64,000 nt of DNA from Rhododendron vialii (taxonomy: Eukaryota > Streptophyta > Magnoliopsida > Ericales > Ericaceae): assembly GCF_030253575.1 (NCBI RefSeq), contig NC_080559.1, positions 10,781,501 through 10,845,500 on the forward strand, given 5' to 3'. The notes under the pieces were generated by a model. It worked only from the letters and a program-made list of their open reading frames with translations, had not been told where the DNA came from and made no database searches. The first letter of the stretch is position 1. Each line of letters opens with the position of its first letter. This document shows positions 45,644 through 58,224 of the stretch, piece by piece. Both the position numbers and the translations under genes were made by a program.

Positions 45644-46433
45644 AGTCTACCATCTATTCTAAATCTACAGGGGAAGAAAAGAGCAGGTGTTTGCATATTA
45701 TCTATAAAAGGTATAAAAATTATTCTCCCAATTCCAGTCGACAAACTTTTGTTTTCAAGTATGGTATATAGATCTGGGGTTCCGTAGTGAACATGCATTA
45801 CAGGACTGTAGTGCACTATGTCAACTGTCTATTTCAATAATCAATGTTTCGGATTTAAAGAAAAATTCTTCCATGAAAGATCCTTTTGAACGGTTGTAAT
45901 TATGCCCTCGAGTCCTATAGAGCACTTCTGCGCCAGAGATTCTTCAAATTCCGAAGTATACAAGGTTATGAATGCAAAACCACTGCATGATGCATTTCTC
46001 ACATGTATCAAAAAAAAAAAAAACACTCATGATAATCATTTACACACTATTCTATTTTGTACTATCTTGTTTTGTCTTTAATTATCCATACAAATTTACA
46101 ATATGGTCCTTCAATTAGTTAAAATTCTCACACATAAAGGTCATTGTTACACATTTATGTGAATAAAGATTAAAAAATGAGTACTGTTTTGGTTAGTGTC
46201 AAAACTAAGTACATAACATAAAATACAACTAAATCGTTTGTACGTACGTTGTGCAAAAATACAACTAAACTGTTGTACGTTGTGCAAAAATACAACGGTT
46301 TAGTTGTACCGTTGTACGTTATGCAATGTTCAAGGCTTTTGGACGGAACATCCTTTTTTCAACTCGAGTTTAGTTGGGTTAAGCAAGTTCGGCCCAGAAG
46401 ACCAGTCAAATCGGTTCTGGATTATGTAGATTC

Positions 46434-46718
46434 TAGGGGTGTGCAAAAAATCCGTGGACCGACGGACCCAACCCGACCCGAAGGCGGGGCCGAACATGTG
46501 GTTCGGTCGGGTACGGTTACATTTTTTGAAAAAAATTAGTTTTCGGTTCAGAGCTTGGGGTACTGTTTTTCTTACCTGACCCGATCAATTCATATAGATT
46601 ACTTCAGTTTTGGTCGGACCCGACCCGACCCGACAAAAAAATATTTCGGGCACGCGAACGGTTATTCCCACTGGTTCGGTTCAAATTTGGGGCCAAACTA
46701 GACCCGTACACACCCCTA
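46434..46718. mobile_element. hAT-type MITE with 8-bp target duplication
   Basis: A 285-bp element with ends TAGGGGTGTGCA and GTACACACCCCTA. Flanks are GTAGATTC (46426-46433) and GTAGATCC (46719-46726), one mismatch. The interior has CCCGACCCGACCC arrays in both orientations. Confidence 0.88.
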
Positions 46719-47098
46719 GTAGATCCAACCCAAACTAACTTCAAACATGCCCACCCCTAAATTGACGAATACAGGCCGGTTTTGTAATTATAGTACATCG
46801 GTCCAAACAACAGGGTCAAAGCGCATATAAAGCCCAACAACATGCTGCATGTTTTAAAATTGCGAAACTGAGCAGTTTTATTCATATAAATTCAAAAATA
46901 TACCTACTAATAAATGTTGGAGTTGATTTTTCACAAGATCCCATAAATAATTATTTTAAAATTTATGAATATTGGCCCCACATGGCTTGCGGTGGTTCTA
47001 GCACGGTTGTAGTTTATATTGTCTAAAATCCACAAGTAATTATTCAGTAGTCCCGAGCTACATATTTATGTCCCCATACACTTAATCTTGGACAGTAT

Positions 47099-47336
47099 GA
47101 AAATGTGATTGTGGAGTGGTCCGAAGTATTACATGGTGGTGCTCCCGGATTATTTAGTAAATGTCGCGAGATCCACTTAAGTTTGTGACTTCTAAGATTG
47201 AGTTTGGATACGAAAATGTAATTGTAGAGTGATCCGAAGTATCACGTGGTGGTGCTCCCGTATTATTGAGTGAATGTCACGAGATCCACTTAAGTCTGTA
47301 ACTTCTAAGACTAAGACTAAGACTGAGTTTGGATAG
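47099..47336 (+). repeat. 112-bp tandem duplication, diverged
   Basis: A unit with GAAAATGTGATTGTGGAGTG, GTGGTGCTCCCGGATTATT and GAGATCCACTTAAGTTTGTG is at 47099-47210 and repeated at 47211-47336. The second copy has an extra AAGACT triplication. Copies differ at about 10 percent of positions. Confidence 0.85.
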
Positions 47337-47813
47337 TCTAAATAGAAATAACTACTCCTTAAAAAGGTTAAAAACAAAAATAGCTAATTCTTGTTTATTT
47401 GGTATTTACGGTACATTTTGGTTGATTATTTGGACTCGGTGTCGTGGCTCATCAAAGACTTTCTCGTACCGTTCTGAATCTGACTATCATGATTAATCGG
47501 GCCTCACTAACGGACAATGAAAATCGATTCCTCCAAATTAGTTGAAGTGAAGTGTGTGTAAACTGATTCAAATATTCTGAGTTATAAAAAAAAGTAGTTA
47601 GATTAGATAAAAGTTTCAACATGAATGAAGTTAAGGAACTGATTTTCGCGCTCCACTTTTTACTGATGACGCTCCATTTTTAACGTGAAGTTACTAATAA
47701 CTTCATAAACAAAGTGGAACGCCATCAATAAAAAGTGGAGTACGAAAATTAAAATCCTAAAGTTTATTCAGCATTGCTTCAATACTTTAGTTTAGGTAAA
47801 GAGAGGTGCTACA

Positions 47814-48042
47814 GTTCCTGAAGGGAGGGATCCCGGCCGGATTCCCGACGACACGCCGGGCCCACTCCGGCGTATTTGGATCGACTACCTACACACGTCG
47901 GATGCCGTTGATTCTCGCGTGGGCACACTTGATTTTTATTTTGTTTAGAATTTTTAGACAGCTCGAATCAACCATCAGGTGGCCGAAGTGGGCCTGACGT
48001 GCCGTCGGGAATCCGGTCAGGAGCCCTCCTTCGGGAACCTTA
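47814..48042. mobile_element. TIR element near the NCS1 promoter
   Basis: The left arm GTTCCTGAAGGGAGGGATCC / CGGCCGGATTCCCGACG and right arm CGTCGGGAATCCGGTCAGGA / GCCCTCCTTCGGGAAC are inverted over about 40 bp. The spacer includes GGATGCCGTTGATTC. It is about 229 bp, GC-rich, with no clear target duplication. Confidence 0.75.
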
Positions 48043-48325
48043 GATTTTCTGTTAGGTAAATACACTTTACTGCCTAAACAATCATTCATGATCTTCTGTC
48101 ATTGCAAGAGCCACTCAAGATCCAATGTACAAAAGTCTCAAAGAACACCTCATTTTTCAATAATTCAACATTAGACAACCTATTTTTCTAAGATTCACAT
48201 GTGAGAGAGACGGATGCAAACCAACCAACCACTCACCCTCCATTCTCAAAGCCCCTAAACAGACACCACAGATTCCATTCTCATCTCAATCTCACTTTCT
48301 TGTATCATCACCATCCTCACTCATC

Positions 48326-50014
48326 ATGGTCTCCAGATGTTTCACTCTCCATCTCTCTCCTCATCCCCACCACTCTCTCTCCTCTCCAATCTTCCCAAAA
48401 CCAAAACCCAATTGCCCTCTCGCCACTCCTCTCACTCCAACTCCCCTAACAACCACACCAACTCTCAAATTTCAGAGATGTCACAAATTTCAACCCATGG
48501 CATCAAAGCAGCCCAAAATTAGCCCCCAATTCGACGAATCGCGCCCCGATCCGACCCTAACCAACGATGATCTCAAGCCCACGAAGCCCGCGGACCGGAC
48601 TTTTTCCGGGTTGGAGATGGCCAGTTTGTGGGTCGGGCTTGTGGTGGGTGTTCCAACCTATTACCTAGCCGGCAGCCTGGTTGACCTTGGCATGTCATGG
48701 TGGCAGGGAATCGCCACTGTCGTTGCCGCCAACGTAATCCTTTTGATCCCACTAGTCCTCACGGGCCACCCGGGGACCCGTTACGGGATCCCGTTCCCGG
48801 TCCTGGCCCGATCCTCGTTCGGGATCCGCGGGGCCCACGTCCCAACGCTCCTGAGAGCGTTGGTGGGCTGCGGGTGGTACGGGATCGAGACGTGGATTGG
48901 GGGCGAGGCGATTTTCCTCCTCCTGCCCAAATCGATAAAGGAATCACAATCCCTCTCCCAAAATCTCCCTTGGCTCGGTACTTCCCCACTTGAATTTGCT
49001 TGTTTTGTTGTCTTTTGGTTTGTCCAATTGGCCATAGTGTGGAGAGGAATGGAGGGGATTAGAAAGCTTGAGAAATACTCTGCCCCAATTCTCATTATTC
49101 TCACATCTAGTCTCCTAATTTGGGCTTATGTCAAAGCTGGTGGATTTGGCTACATGCTCTCTCTCTCCTCCAAACTCTCCAATTCCCAATTCTGGTCCCT
49201 CTTCTTTCCTTCTCTTACAGCCAACATAAGTTTCTGGGCAACTTTAGCACTTAACATCCCCGATTTCACCCGGTACGCCAAGACCCAAAAGGATCAAGTC
49301 CTTGGCCAAATCGGGCTCCCGGTATTCATGGGTTTGTTCACATTCGTCGGCCTGGCCGTAACCTCGTCCACCAAGGTGATTTTCGGGCACGTGATTTCGA
49401 GTCCGATTCAACTCTTGGGCCAAATCGGGGGAGTTTACACGATAGTCCTCGCGATTATCGGAATTAGCCTAGCCACCCTCACAACCAACATTGCTGCCAA
49501 TGTGGTGGCCCCTGCCAATGCGCTTGTCAATCTAAGCCCGTCGAAATTCACATTCAAACGAGGTGCGCTTTTGACAGCATTGCTTGGCATTGCATTCCAA
49601 CCTTGGAGGCTGCTTAAGTCAAGTGAGAGCTTTGTGTACACTTGGCTTGTCGGGTACTCCGCGCTATTGGGGCCGATTGGTGGCATAATTCTGGTCGATT
49701 ATTATCTCATTAAGCGAATGAATCTGTGCGTTAATGATTTGTACTCGTTGAGCCCCCGTGGGGAGTACTATTACTCGGGCGGGTATAATTTGGCAGCGAT
49801 GGCGGCTTTGGCGGTTGGGATTTTCCCGGTGGTGCCGGGCTTGTTGCAAAAGACTGGAGTGTTGAGTTACGTGCCTGATTTGTTTGTGGTGATTTATAAC
49901 AATGCTTGGTTCTGTAGCTTCTTTTCTGCTGGGATTCTTTACTGGATTCTGTCCTTTTTGAGAGGGAAACAGGAGGATTCTCAGCTTATAGACCCCCTTA
50001 TAAACACAACATAA
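48326..50014 (+). CDS. NCS1: Plastid NCS1-type purine/uracil transporter
   Basis: An intronless 562-residue frame encoding a nucleobase:cation symporter-1, the single-copy plant importer of uracil, guanine and adenine across the inner plastid envelope. Residues 1 to about 65 form a Ser/Pro/Thr-rich transit peptide ([20 protein letters not shown]). The mature part has the NCS1 landmarks: [97 protein letters not shown] (helix 6 with FTRYAK), [20 protein letters not shown] and [21 protein letters not shown]. About twelve hydrophobic segments are visible and nothing is missing. It resembles Arabidopsis PLUTO/NCS1. Alternative Met codons at 48341 and at MASKQPKI (codon 58) could give shorter forms. 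The gene starts about 280 bases right of a GC-rich TIR element. Confidence 0.96.
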   Translation: MVSRCFTLHLSPHPHHSLSSPIFPKPKPNCPLATPLTPTPLTTTPTLKFQRCHKFQPMASKQPKISPQFDESRPDPTLTNDDLKPTKPADRTFSGLEMASLWVGLVVGVPTYYLAGSLVDLGMSWWQGIATVVAANVILLIPLVLTGHPGTRYGIPFPVLARSSFGIRGAHVPTLLRALVGCGWYGIETWIGGEAIFLLLPKSIKESQSLSQNLPWLGTSPLEFACFVVFWFVQLAIVWRGMEGIRKLEKYSAPILIILTSSLLIWAYVKAGGFGYMLSLSSKLSNSQFWSLFFPSLTANISFWATLALNIPDFTRYAKTQKDQVLGQIGLPVFMGLFTFVGLAVTSSTKVIFGHVISSPIQLLGQIGGVYTIVLAIIGISLATLTTNIAANVVAPANALVNLSPSKFTFKRGALLTALLGIAFQPWRLLKSSESFVYTWLVGYSALLGPIGGIILVDYYLIKRMNLCVNDLYSLSPRGEYYYSGGYNLAAMAALAVGIFPVVPGLLQKTGVLSYVPDLFVVIYNNAWFCSFFSAGILYWILSFLRGKQEDSQLIDPLINTT

Positions 50015-50596
50015 AATGTTTTTCCTTTCTTTGTTTTTGTTTTCTGATCTCATCTGTGGAACATAATAAGTTGTACAGGGCTCTAGAAATGATTGTAAAT
50101 ATGTTTTACATTGGTGCCCAATTCATATCTCAGTTAATGAACACTTCCAATGATGTTGGTTTTGGCTTTTTCTCAGCAATATATAGATTCTGGTGTTGTC
50201 TTATATATATACTGAAGTACAGTAGGTGCTTAATTTGTATTAGTCCAGCAGTCACAAGGTCAGAATGTGCTTCTTCATGAATCTCTGTGCAAATAGGTAG
50301 GTGTTGTAGTATACATTACGGGAAGGCATGACTCATAACTAATTAGGCCCTGTTTCCACTTAACAAAAAGTTCTAAAACTACAACTTTTTAATTTTGTCT
50401 TCAAAGCTAGGATATGATAGAGAAGCCTACTATTCCATATCTTTATATATAGACTTCCCTGCTACAATTGACGGATTTCTCTAAACCTGACTTAAGGTCC
50501 GGCTATTATCAGGTGCGGATCAAGGAGGGGATGGGACGAAGACAACGTGTGTCACTCGTTATGTATCTTTCGACTTATTCAATTTTACTTTGCTAT

Positions 50597-50883
50597 TTAC
50601 AAGGAAGATTTGCAGGGAATCACGCAAGGAAAAAACGCATTTGGGTTCATTTCGGGTCCCACAAAAATCTAAAAAAATATTCATAAATTTTTGAATATTA
50701 TTTTATGGGGCCCTATAAAAAATCAACTCTAATGGATATCGGTAAGTATTACTTTTGGATTCGTAGGGGCGAAACTGCTCAGTTCTAAATTTTTGGATAT
50801 TTTTCTAGATTTTTATGAGACCCGAAATGTACCCAAACCAATTTTTCCTTACGTGATTCCCTGCAAATCTTCCTTACAATTAG
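50597..50883. mobile_element. Foldback MITE
   Basis: The left arm TACAAGGAAGATTTGCAGGG / AATCACGCAAGGAAAAA / TTTCGGGTCCCACAAAAATC is mirrored by GATTTTTATGAGACCCGAAA / TTTTTCCTTACGTGATTCCC / TGCAAATCTTCCTTACAAT. Arms are about 85 bp. The centre holds GGATATCGGTAAGTATTACT, like the 57440 element. Confidence 0.8.
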
Positions 50884-50968
50884 GATTTCCGTAGCTACCC
50901 ACTGGTATGCAAAATGCAAATCTTCCTTACGATTAGGATTTCCGTAGCTACCCACTGGTATGCAAAAT
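50863..50968 (+). repeat. 53-bp tandem duplication at a foldback border
   Basis: GCAAATCTTCCTTACAATTA GGATTTCCGTAGCTACCCAC TGGTATGCAAAAT occurs at 50863-50915 and 50916-50968 with about one difference. The left unit contains the right end of the foldback element, so the duplication postdates its insertion. Confidence 0.9.
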
Positions 50969-51604
50969 TGAATGATTAGTTTGTTCATACTTGGAGCGCA
51001 AGACCCTTGTTTGCCGAAATATTTGGCAGTGTAGTAGGTAAATAGAGTAGTAATAGTTTTCAGGACTGGTGTCACAATTTCTGCACAGGACCCGGGCCGT
51101 AAAAGAACCGAGCAGTTCGTGAGCTTGGCTCGGTTAGTTTACTTAATGAGCTGAGCTCGAGCTCAAATTTTTAGCTCGTTTAGTAAGCGAGCCGATTGGA
51201 GCTCTGCTCGTTTGACAAAAGCTTAGCTCGTTAAGGGAGGCTTGACTTGATTAAAGAGGCTCGTTTAGTAAATGACTAAACTCGACTCATTAAGGGCTTG
51301 GTTTGTTAAGACTCGAGCCGAGCTCAAACTCAAGTTTTTGGCTCGTTTAGTAAACGAGCTGAGCTTGAACTTGACAAATCTCGACTTGACTTATTTAGTA
51401 AACGAGCTGAGCTCGAGCTCAAGCTTGACAAATGGACTGGTATCCCAATTTCTGGAGTGTGAAATCAAAAACTTAAGAACACACAGACACACACACGATT
51501 TTATGACAATCACGAAGTGAAGTTGACACTAACAAGCAATCAAACAAGGGCACTAAGATTTACGTGTTTTTTTTTACTAAAAAAAGAAGGAATTGGGGAA
51601 CCAA

Positions 51605-52096
51605 ATTCTTTTAAAAGCAAGTCCACTAGTTGGTGCCAATGAGATCGTCAAACTCATTTATTTAGCTTCCTAAAGTATGAAATAGCCAAAAAAAAAAAAT
51701 CAATGTTGATGCACCGGTTCGGTGCTATTTTAGCACAATCTCAAATATAGCTTCCTAGAGTATGAAATAGCCACACAAAAAAAAAAAATCAATGTTGCTA
51801 CACCAGTTCAGTGCTATTTTAGCACAATCTCAAATATAGGCTATTGGATTAAACACATCATATTTTTCAATGCAAATCAAATGGCTTGGATGAAGTGGGA
51901 GAAATGACAAGTCCTGTATAATTTGATAGCAAATTTGACACCAAAGATGGCATTCTCATTTTTTGGCATCAACAAATAACAATATTTTCTTTTTTGGATC
52001 AAACGAATGACAATAGGTGGACTTAGACTTTGTCAAATAAATATGTCAAATTGTAACAATATAGCAAGACAAATAGCTATGGGATGGAGTTGCTCT
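51605..52096. mobile_element. Possible MITE with internal 85-bp duplication
   Basis: The left end AAAAGCAAGTCCACTAGTTGG and the right end reading AGAGCAACTCCATCCCATAG are weakly inverted. Inside, TAGCTTCCTAAAGTATGAAA through CAATCTCAAATA is repeated at 51663-51747 and 51748-51838 with a few differences. Confidence 0.5.
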
Positions 52097-53212
52097 AAAG
52101 CTGGAAAAGGTCATCATTTTTATCACAAATGTTGGCACCAATAGCAAAATGCATGGTAGGGGATTCTCATGGCAAAGTCAGATCCCAAGAGCAATGGAAC
52201 ATGGATCCGCGCCCTGTAGGGCAACTCTTACCCGAAAGAGTTTTATTTAAATCCTGATCGTCCAAAACACTCTTGAATGATTGCGATCTGCATTACACGT
52301 TCTGTACAGTAGTGCACCCTGCATTACAAGGTTTCCGAATCCATGGAATGGAACATGCCTTCTTTAGGTTCCAGATGAATTTGATTTCTTTTGTCAATTT
52401 CTAAAGACTTGATCTCAACGTCTGTAGACCGTAACGTTTCGAGAATTCTTTTATAGTTTGCACTTTGCAGTAGACTTAAAAAAATGCATGCCCTTGGACT
52501 CAGTTCGAGTTTATCCCGGAATTGACTACTAAAGAAGTTCAAAAACATCAGGCAGCGACATACCAAAAAAACAAATCTGGGGGCTAGTTTGGTTGGTTAT
52601 CCTTGTGTATTTCCACAGAGGAAGTCAGGGGCCGGGTTCATTCTTGCCGTATGTAACGATTCATTATTTCTTCTCCTGAATGGCCGCTTAATAATAAACT
52701 TTTAGTTGGGTTTATACTTTATAATGATTGTGGACTTATAAGTCCTGTTTGATTTAACTCATACGCATGTACTCTTTTACATCTTCTAATTAAATAAATA
52801 AAAAACGTACTATATGAAACAGAGGCACAGAGAGAGAGAGAGAGAGAGGGGCCCAAAACTTTCTTATGCCCCTCGGACAGGTTAAGAGGGGCTAATTATC
52901 ACGCCCAGACCACATTATACTATCGGGATGGTCCTAGGGATCCGGCAGGGCAAATTTCAGCCGTTCGTAAGTATTTTCAACGATTCGGATTCAAATGAAA
53001 TTTTTTCCGGATTCCTTGAAAAAGTTTAATTTGAATTTGGATCATTGAAAACACTCACCAACAGTTGTGATATGCACTACAAGATTTCCGGGTCCGATAT
53101 GGCAAGGGAAACTTCCAAGTTTTGGGTTTTCATGATTTATGGTCTCTTTGTTCTCTTACTCAAATATCCTAATTGGGTTGGGCCCCTAAAATTTTTTCCA
53201 CCAAATTTTATA

Positions 53213-53483
53213 CTTCCTCCGTCCCTTTTTTAGAGTCCGGTATTCTATTTTGGGTTGTCCCTTAATAAGTGTCCATTTTGTAAAGTTAGTGGGTAAAAGT
53301 TGGTGCATTGTCTATTTTACCCCTAAAAGTATATTTCTTCTTGAAAAGTAAGTGAGTAAAAGTGTAATGATGATGGGTAAGTAGAGAAAGTAGAGGAAAA
53401 AGTTGATGTGAAAAGTATAATGATGATGTCTTTTTAATAAGTTGGAATTACGAAGCAGGACACTTAAAAAGGGACGGAGGAAG
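53213..53483. mobile_element. Stowaway MITE (Tc1/mariner)
   Basis: A 271-bp element with ends CTTCCTCCGTCCCTTTTT and AAAAAGGGACGGAGGAAG, nearly perfect inverted repeats. TA flanks lie at 53211-53212 and 53484-53485. The interior has TGATGATGGGTAAGTAGAG, typical of this group. Confidence 0.95.
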
Positions 53484-53879
53484 TAGTATTTTATACTATG
53501 GACAAGAAATAAGCTCAATATGAATAAACCCATATAAATATGAGAGCCCATTGAAAAGGAGATCATGGAAAAGATTGATTATGCTAGCATGGAAAAGATT
53601 GATTATGCCGCTAAAAATTCAAGATTGATAGTTAAGTGTTACTATTTACGTTCTTATAATCATTATTATTTCCGAAAATTTTAATTTGTCTTATATGTTT
53701 GTTTTTTTTTTGTTTTTAGATTGATTTACTGTTCATATTATTTGGTCGTAAAAGTACAAGGGACCCTCATCAGGATCTCAAAATGTGAGGGACAACCTTG
53801 AGGGCCATATATAGTAGAGGAGGCTCATGTGATTGCAATTGACTAGAGGAAAGCTCTTTGTCCAAAAAAATAAAAAGGA

Positions 53880-54890
53880 AATTCTAACCTCTCCTGCAAA
53901 ATTCTTCGTCAAAAGATGATCAATACATGCAAAAAAGAAAAGAGTTTACTTTTCCTTTTGCTTCATTTCGCTTTTGCTGTGAATAGACTTGTCACACAAC
54001 ATTCATGCATGATAGTACGTTGAATAGAGCCTAAGTTTTCGGTCTTGTCTTCAACAGTTGAACACTAGACTAATCCTTTCGAGTTTACCAAATCATTGTT
54101 AGCATCTAATATTAATATTAATGGAGTTCATGAATATGAAGGGACACATTACGCTAACCCTTTCATTGGACCCTGTTCTTTGTAAAGAGAAAACCAATTA
54201 TTAGAGATGTATTCATGAAGTAGTATCTATTAGACTATTATACACATACAGGCTGACGTTGGAGCTGAACCAATTATATGCACCGTTGGGCCGCCGAATA
54301 ATGCACAAGCAAGCCTCACGTGGAGAGCAGGTAGTGTTAGGAATCCGGTGAACGTAGCCCCAATCCGTCGTCGACCGGCAATATTCATATAGCCCACGTA
54401 CATCGTATTATTTGGGTCCGATATACACTAAATATAACTCAATTTTACTTAAATTAAACTTAAGCCTCGTAAGTGGCGAGCCACTTAATTGTGTAGTACT
54501 GTATTAAGTTTCAACCCTTTATCTTTTTGCTTCACTTCACCTTTGTCGAGAATGGACTTTTCCCACAACATTCCTGACACCTGAACAGAATCTCAATCTC
54601 AGACCCTTGATCACCAGACTAATCCTTTCGAGTTTACCAAACCATTGTTCACACTTAATATATATAATGATGAAGTTCATTGTATGAATAGACATTACCA
54701 TTTACCTTAAACCTTCTATAAGAAATAAATAAATATTTGGACCCTGTTCTCTGTAAGAGAACCAACTAATTAGATATATTCATGGGTACTATTATAGCTA
54801 GCTAGGAGAAAAGACATGAAATAGTATCTATCTATCTAATTACATTCAATATTGCAAGGCTGACGTTGGAGCTGAAACATGCAACGAATG
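53880..54890 (+). repeat. Diverged tandem segmental duplication (about 600-bp period)
   Basis: Two stretches, about 53930-54290 and 54515-54880, share in order CTTTTGCTT-ACTTCGC, CACAACATTC, CTAATCCTTTCGAGTTTACC AAA, TGGACCCTGTTCT-TGTAA, ATATTCATG, TAGTATCTAT and GGCTGACGTTGGAGCTGAA. Spacers differ by indels. No reading frame is conserved between them. Confidence 0.75.
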
Positions 54891-57159
54891 TAGAGCAAAG
54901 AAACAAATGGAACACTGGAGCAGACTATGGACCAGCTCCTCAACCACACAATTTCTAACAGCCAAGAAAAAAAAAAAAAAAACCCCCCCATAAATTTCCC
55001 CTCTATTAAATGACCACTAGCCTGTTTGTTGGTAGGGTTGCAATATTTGAATTATAGAGAGGGTATCATAGGAATATGTTAGAACTTGTGACCTATGAAC
55101 AAAAAGGTACAAATTAAACTATTGAGACATTAATTATACCTATGTATATATTAATTCTTGTATCTTGTAAGGACATTCATGTGATTCTAAATAGTGTAGC
55201 CCCTTGTGCCTCAAATCCTTGATGTAATTTAGGGCAACATTGACCCTAAGTTAGAATGCACCACTTTTTTTCTTTTCTTTTTTTGAAGTAAAAAAAAGGG
55301 CGCGCACCTTGGTTCAAGAAATAAGTTAGGAAACAAGACCCATGTGACCATGAATGAGAACAACCTCAATAATGGTTATGGTAATTCTATATTTGCATTT
55401 TGTTCTCAGGTCGCTGAGTTAGTTTATGCACGCGCACCTCTATTAATGTTGGAGGACCAATCTTATCACTCCTTAGCTGGTTCTGAGATTTGCATTATGT
55501 GTACGTAACATATTTAAGTGTTACTTGATATGTCATTTTACGACCAATCATGTGTGATTTGTGGAAGGAGTCCGATGAATAGTGGGATATGTTCATGTAA
55601 AATGCAACATTAGATTGTATCTAAATGTAGTCACCATAATGTCACTTTAATCTCAGGGTTCACTGGAGGTTTGTCTGGTCGTTAACTCACAGCCTCAGAC
55701 TTAGTCGAGGTGAGTCCAAGCTCGTTCAGAAATCAAGTTATCACAAAAAAAAATTGTTACCATGAACAACTAAGCATTACAATGTAAAATTTATTAGGTT
55801 TACTGAATTTGAAGGTAGAGATATATAGGCACTACTCCTTTTGTCCCTAAATAAATGTCACGCGCTACCGCGCAAACTTAGGCCTTTAAAAAGATGCATT
55901 TTTTCGTAAAAAGAATCAAAAAAAAATTTCACAAAACAATAGATATCATTGAGTTATTTTAACCTATGAAAAATTTTGATTTTTTTTTAAAAAAATGTAT
56001 CTTTTTAAAAATTTAAATTTACGTGCCGAACATTTATTTAAAGACCAGAAACTCTGGAGTATATATTAACACATGCTATATATGAGCACACGCCGATTTA
56101 CCAAATAATCTAAGTAGGAGTATTATTTATGCTTAAACCTTATATATTAAGGTCAAAGGCTGTAAATTAAGCATGGACAATCTTGGTTTTTTGTGCTGAT
56201 TCATAAATGATGACATACCAACCTCTTTTTATTATGGAGGCGGATTCTCTGTGAGGTTGGACTGCAGAGAGTCCCTGCAATTCGATCACAGTCGTTCATC
56301 TTTGCATTCAATAGTTTAATCGAATTTTTTTTTTATAGATCTCGATTGTTAAAAACACTATCCAACGGTTATAAACACTCCAACTGCACATCTCCAAACG
56401 TGGACCGCAGACAAGCCTTATGCTTTTATTATTTGGTCAACTATAAGGCAATTAAGATTGAACCTCTTTCAATATCATCCTATGTTGTAGCCTATATACA
56501 AATAGAATTGACTTTAATTTTTGTCCATATACAAACAGAATTGACTTTAATTTTTGTCTTCTATTAATGATGTTTGTGCTAAAACGCCATCGGATTGTTT
56601 TTTGTCTTCTACAACTCGAGTTTAACTTTCATGTTAGTCCTTTTTTAGAGCTAGGTTTTAATTAGAAATTCTAGTCTCTTGCGATGCACAATACAACTAA
56701 AATTCCTTTTTTAGAGCCAGGTTCATACTAATATTTGGGAGTCTAATAGTAATAACTAAAAGTCCAGGGGTCACGTGCCCACCCTGGACCTTTGTTGAAT
56801 CCGCTCCCGGTCTCACGTTATTTGGGTATGGAATATGTGAAAGCTTAGTTTGTGTCAAACCTATTCATATATAGCTTAAGGCCACGTTCCGCAACGCAAA
56901 ATAAGAACTTATTTTTTAATAAGGCAATTTCAAGTTCAAAAATGATAAGTTTATTAAAATCTAAAAATATGTAATATGGATCTTGTTTGAAAGATCTCAT
57001 TGAGATCTTTAATACGGTGCAAAAAAAATTAAAAAATTATTTTTCATTTGCATTATTTTTTAGTTTGAAAGTGTCAAATAAGAACTTATTTTTTAAGAAA
57101 GTGTTCTGGACCGGACTCTAAGTTTTTTGATTAGATATAGAGTTTTTTAACAGCCCATC

Positions 57160-57310
57160 TAAGATACAAGTTGAATAAAGTTGCCCTCGTGATAACAACT
57201 AGTGCAAGGAGGTTCAAGCCCGTGACCGTGTGAAAATGAACAAGATTTCAGCTTGCACCTTTGGCAACTCGACTGCCGCCTTGGTGGTAGGATTTTTCTC
57301 GTACCAATCA
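57160..57310 (-). other. Possible tRNA-derived (SINE-like) fragment
   Basis: On the minus strand GGTCACGGGCTTGAACCTCC resembles a tRNA B-box and lies about 50 bases after AGTCGAGTTGCCAAAGG, a poor A-box. No poly(A) tail or target duplication was found. Confidence 0.25.
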
Positions 57311-57439
57311 ATTGTTTCAACCTACTACTATTTGAGTCATTCGTTTCGAACAATCTAGATTCCTCACACATTGATAGTTACGTAACCAAGCAAGCATTTA
57401 GGTGAATAATCAAAAATGCTAGGGGTACATATGAAATGT

Positions 57440-57780
57440 ACATATTATGTACATATCAATTTTGTGGGGCCCACCTCGGATCCCACAAAGATGATTCAAA
57501 CCACCCATTATTTTTCAAACATTTTTTTATGGAGCTCTGTAAAAAATCAGCACAACCCGATATCGATAAGGATTTTTTCTTAATTTGTGGAGGCAAAACT
57601 ACTTAACTGCTTAGTTTCGCCTCTACAAATTCAAAAAAAATCCTTACCGATATCGGGTTGAGCTGATTTTTTACAGGGCGCCATAAAAAGATGTTTTAAA
57701 AATAATGAGCGGTTCGGATCATCTTTATGGGACCCGAATTGGGTCCCACAAAATTTATATGTACATGTTGTATGTACCAA
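57440..57780. mobile_element. Foldback MITE (related to 18836 and 19261)
   Basis: Left arm ATGTACATATCAATTTTGTG, GGGCCCACCTCGGATCCCAC, CCGATATCGATAAGGATTTT. Right arm AAATCCTTACCGATATCGGG, GGGACCCGAATTGGGTCCCA, AATTTATATGTACATGTTG. The central loop is near 57600. It shares the GGATC-ATTATTTTTCAAACAT and AAAATCAGC words with the 19261 copy. Confidence 0.8.
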
Positions 57781-58186
57781 TAGCAGCACTCGGTGAATAA
57801 TACTTAAGTGAACCATACTCAAGTGCAGTACTACAACCTGTACACCTACACTGAATTGCACTGCGATCGATCTCATGGAAATACATCAATGTTACGTTCC
57901 ATTTTAAAAGACGTACGATCTCTTCGAGTAACAAAAATGATAGTTGTTTCAAATTCAGCATTTTTTTTTATAAGCAGCGGACCAGCGGTTCACTAGCAAA
58001 TGGTTGACAATTAGAATTTCGGAGTAGAAAATTATGCAACTAACGATTCCACACGGTTGGATGACTCAAGATTTTTTTTGCACACAATGACATGGTTTGC
58101 AAAAGTCAGCCATGGTATTGTAGAAATATTCATGCATGAGAGAATAGAGATAGAAAGATATCCTACCACATCTATATATTTATGTG

Positions 58187-58190
<4 letters not shown>

Positions 58191-58223
<33 letters not shown>
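58191..58223. repeat. (GA)n upstream of the dioxygenase TATA box
   Basis: A 33-bp GA tract 160 bases upstream of the TATA box at 58382. Confidence 0.95.

Positions 58224-58224
<1 letters not shown>

Larger units (their letters stand above)
43561..48325. other. Intergenic region between ATL and NCS1 genes
   Basis: The ATL promoter occupies the first few hundred bases. Two G-box words lie at 44572-44628. Hairpin-like AT-rich MITE material lies at 44860-45060 and a Ser/Leu-rich hAT-type TCGAGC array at 45365-45643. A hAT MITE is at 46434-46718, a tandem duplication at 47099-47336, a palindrome at 47640-47760 and a TIR element at 47814-48042. No host gene is seen, and the frame at 44448-44711 has no family motif. 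Confidence 0.6.

Noticed and set aside
48697-49104. Frames inside the NCS1 gene in other phases and on the minus strand
   Set aside because: Shadow frames of the NCS1 coding sequence.
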